Both the position numbers and the translations under genes were made by a program. This document shows positions 4,429 to 5,152 of a DNA stretch of 5,152 bases, in pieces. Positions within the stretch are counted from its first letter, which is position 1; the number at the start of each line of letters is the position of its first letter. The notes under the pieces are model-generated. The model was not told the DNA's origin and did not search any database. It worked only from the letters and a program-made list of their open reading frames with translations. The stretch is from positions 1 through 5,152 of the forward strand of contig CAMDZY010000125.1 in NCBI GenBank assembly GCA_945910975.1, written 5' to 3'. This stretch comes from an uncultured Clostridia bacterium. Lineage in GTDB: Bacteria > Bacillota > Clostridia > Oscillospirales > Oscillospiraceae.

Positions 4429-5152
4429 ATGCTGAAAATCGAGCATTTGAAAAAAATTTATAAAAATTTTACCTTGGATTGCTCTTTAGAGGTCAAGCCG
4501 GGTGCAATCACCGCCCTAGTCGGGCAAAACGGCGCCGGAAAAAGCACCACGTTTAAGGCAATTCTGGGTTTGATTCGCACGGACGGCGGCAGCGTGACCG
4601 TTCTTGGGAAAGCGCTTTCGCAGTTCACGCCAAAGGACAAAGCCAAGCTCGGCGTGGTTCTCTCCGACTCCGGCTTTAGTGGGTGCTTTACCCTTGCAGA
4701 TGTGCTGCCCATTCTCAGCAGCACTTACGCAAACTTTGACGCTGCCTATTTTACCGAACAGGCCAAGCGGCTGCGATTGCCGTTTGATAAAAAAATCAGC
4801 GAATTTTCCAGCGGCATGAAAGCAAAGCTCAAGGTTTTGGTCGCCGTTTCTCATCACGCCAAGCTGCTGCTGTTGGATGAACCGACTGCCGGTCTGGACG
4901 TCATTGCCAGAGATGAGCTGCTGGAAATCCTGCGGGATTTCATGGAGCAGGACGCCGAGCGCGCGATTCTAATCAGTTCGCACATTTCCAGCGATCTGGA
5001 AACGCTGTGTGATGATGTTTATTTCATTCACGAGGGGCATATCATCCTGCATGAAGATATCGACGTTTTGTTGAGCGATTACGCCTTGCTAAAGGTCGAT
5101 GCGGTGCAGTTTTCCCAGTTGGACAAACAATTTCTTCTCCTCACAAAACAGG
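4429..5152 (+). CDS. ABC transporter ATP-binding protein (cut by right window edge)
   Basis: The ATPase subunit of an ABC transporter, 241 codons visible and open at the edge. Starting MLKIEHLKKIYKNF, it has the Walker A motif GQNGAGKST (32-40) with Lys38, Walker B LLLLDE (146-151), D-loop GLD (155-157) and the switch histidine His185 in ISSHIS. The ABC signature is degenerate, FSSGMK (126-131) in place of LSGGQ, as is common in this exporter-type ATPase group, and the Q-loop region reads GVVLSDSGF without the usual Gln. It is a single-domain ATPase that needs a membrane partner, expected as the next gene downstream. GGAGG (4416-4420), inside the end of gntR, lies 8 bases before the ATG, so the two are tightly linked. 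Such regulator-ATPase pairs often belong to exporters answering cell-envelope stress, but the cargo is not visible here. Confidence 0.93.
   Translation, partial: MLKIEHLKKIYKNFTLDCSLEVKPGAITALVGQNGAGKSTTFKAILGLIRTDGGSVTVLGKALSQFTPKDKAKLGVVLSDSGFSGCFTLADVLPILSSTYANFDAAYFTEQAKRLRLPFDKKISEFSSGMKAKLKVLVAVSHHAKLLLLDEPTAGLDVIARDELLEILRDFMEQDAERAILISSHISSDLETLCDDVYFIHEGHIILHEDIDVLLSDYALLKVDAVQFSQLDKQFLLLTKQ

Noticed and set aside
4516..4857. Minus-strand frame opposite the ABC ATPase
   Set aside because: It is the shadow of a gene with intact Walker A on the plus strand; no start signal or motif supports it.

Overview
The window looks like ordinary chromosome from a moderately GC-rich Firmicute, most likely a clostridial (Oscillospiraceae/Ruminococcaceae-like) anaerobe. 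The basis is strong GGAGG-type ribosome binding sites, textbook sigma-A promoters (TTGACA, 17 bp, TATACT), occasional TTG and GTG starts, and a YtrA-type GntR regulator placed directly before an ABC ATPase. The taxonomic call is inference; there is no rRNA or other marker here. No tRNA, rRNA, CRISPR array, insertion sequence or phage gene was seen.

Layout. (1) 1-202, minus strand: the first 67 codons of rpe (ribulose-phosphate 3-epimerase), running off the left edge. (2) 203-579: a 377-base divergent intergenic region without a convincing gene. It holds a probable rpe promoter, a perfect 10-base-arm palindrome, a longer interrupted inverted repeat, and a near-consensus promoter reading right. 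(3) 580-3349, plus strand: a three-gene operon of two different cytosolic alpha/beta-hydrolases (putative esterases) followed by a stand-alone ATP-grasp ligase. (4) A strong stem-loop at 3354-3388 serves as a shared terminator with the convergent gene. (5) 3395-3880, minus strand: a GNAT acetyltransferase with a TTG start and its own extended -10 promoter. (6) 4004-5152, plus strand: a promoter with overlapping inverted repeats, then a short YtrA-subfamily GntR repressor and an ABC transporter ATPase that runs off the right edge.

How the genes may work together. The hydrolase-hydrolase-ATP-grasp cassette is the most interesting part. An ATP-grasp enzyme that activates a carboxylate as an acyl phosphate and joins it to an amine (or other nucleophile), co-transcribed with two serine hydrolases, has the composition of a small biosynthetic or modification pathway. 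The substrate and product cannot be read from the sequence. The gntR-ABC pair is a typical autoregulated transporter operon whose permease should lie just beyond the right edge. Nothing in the sequence ties it functionally to the cassette.
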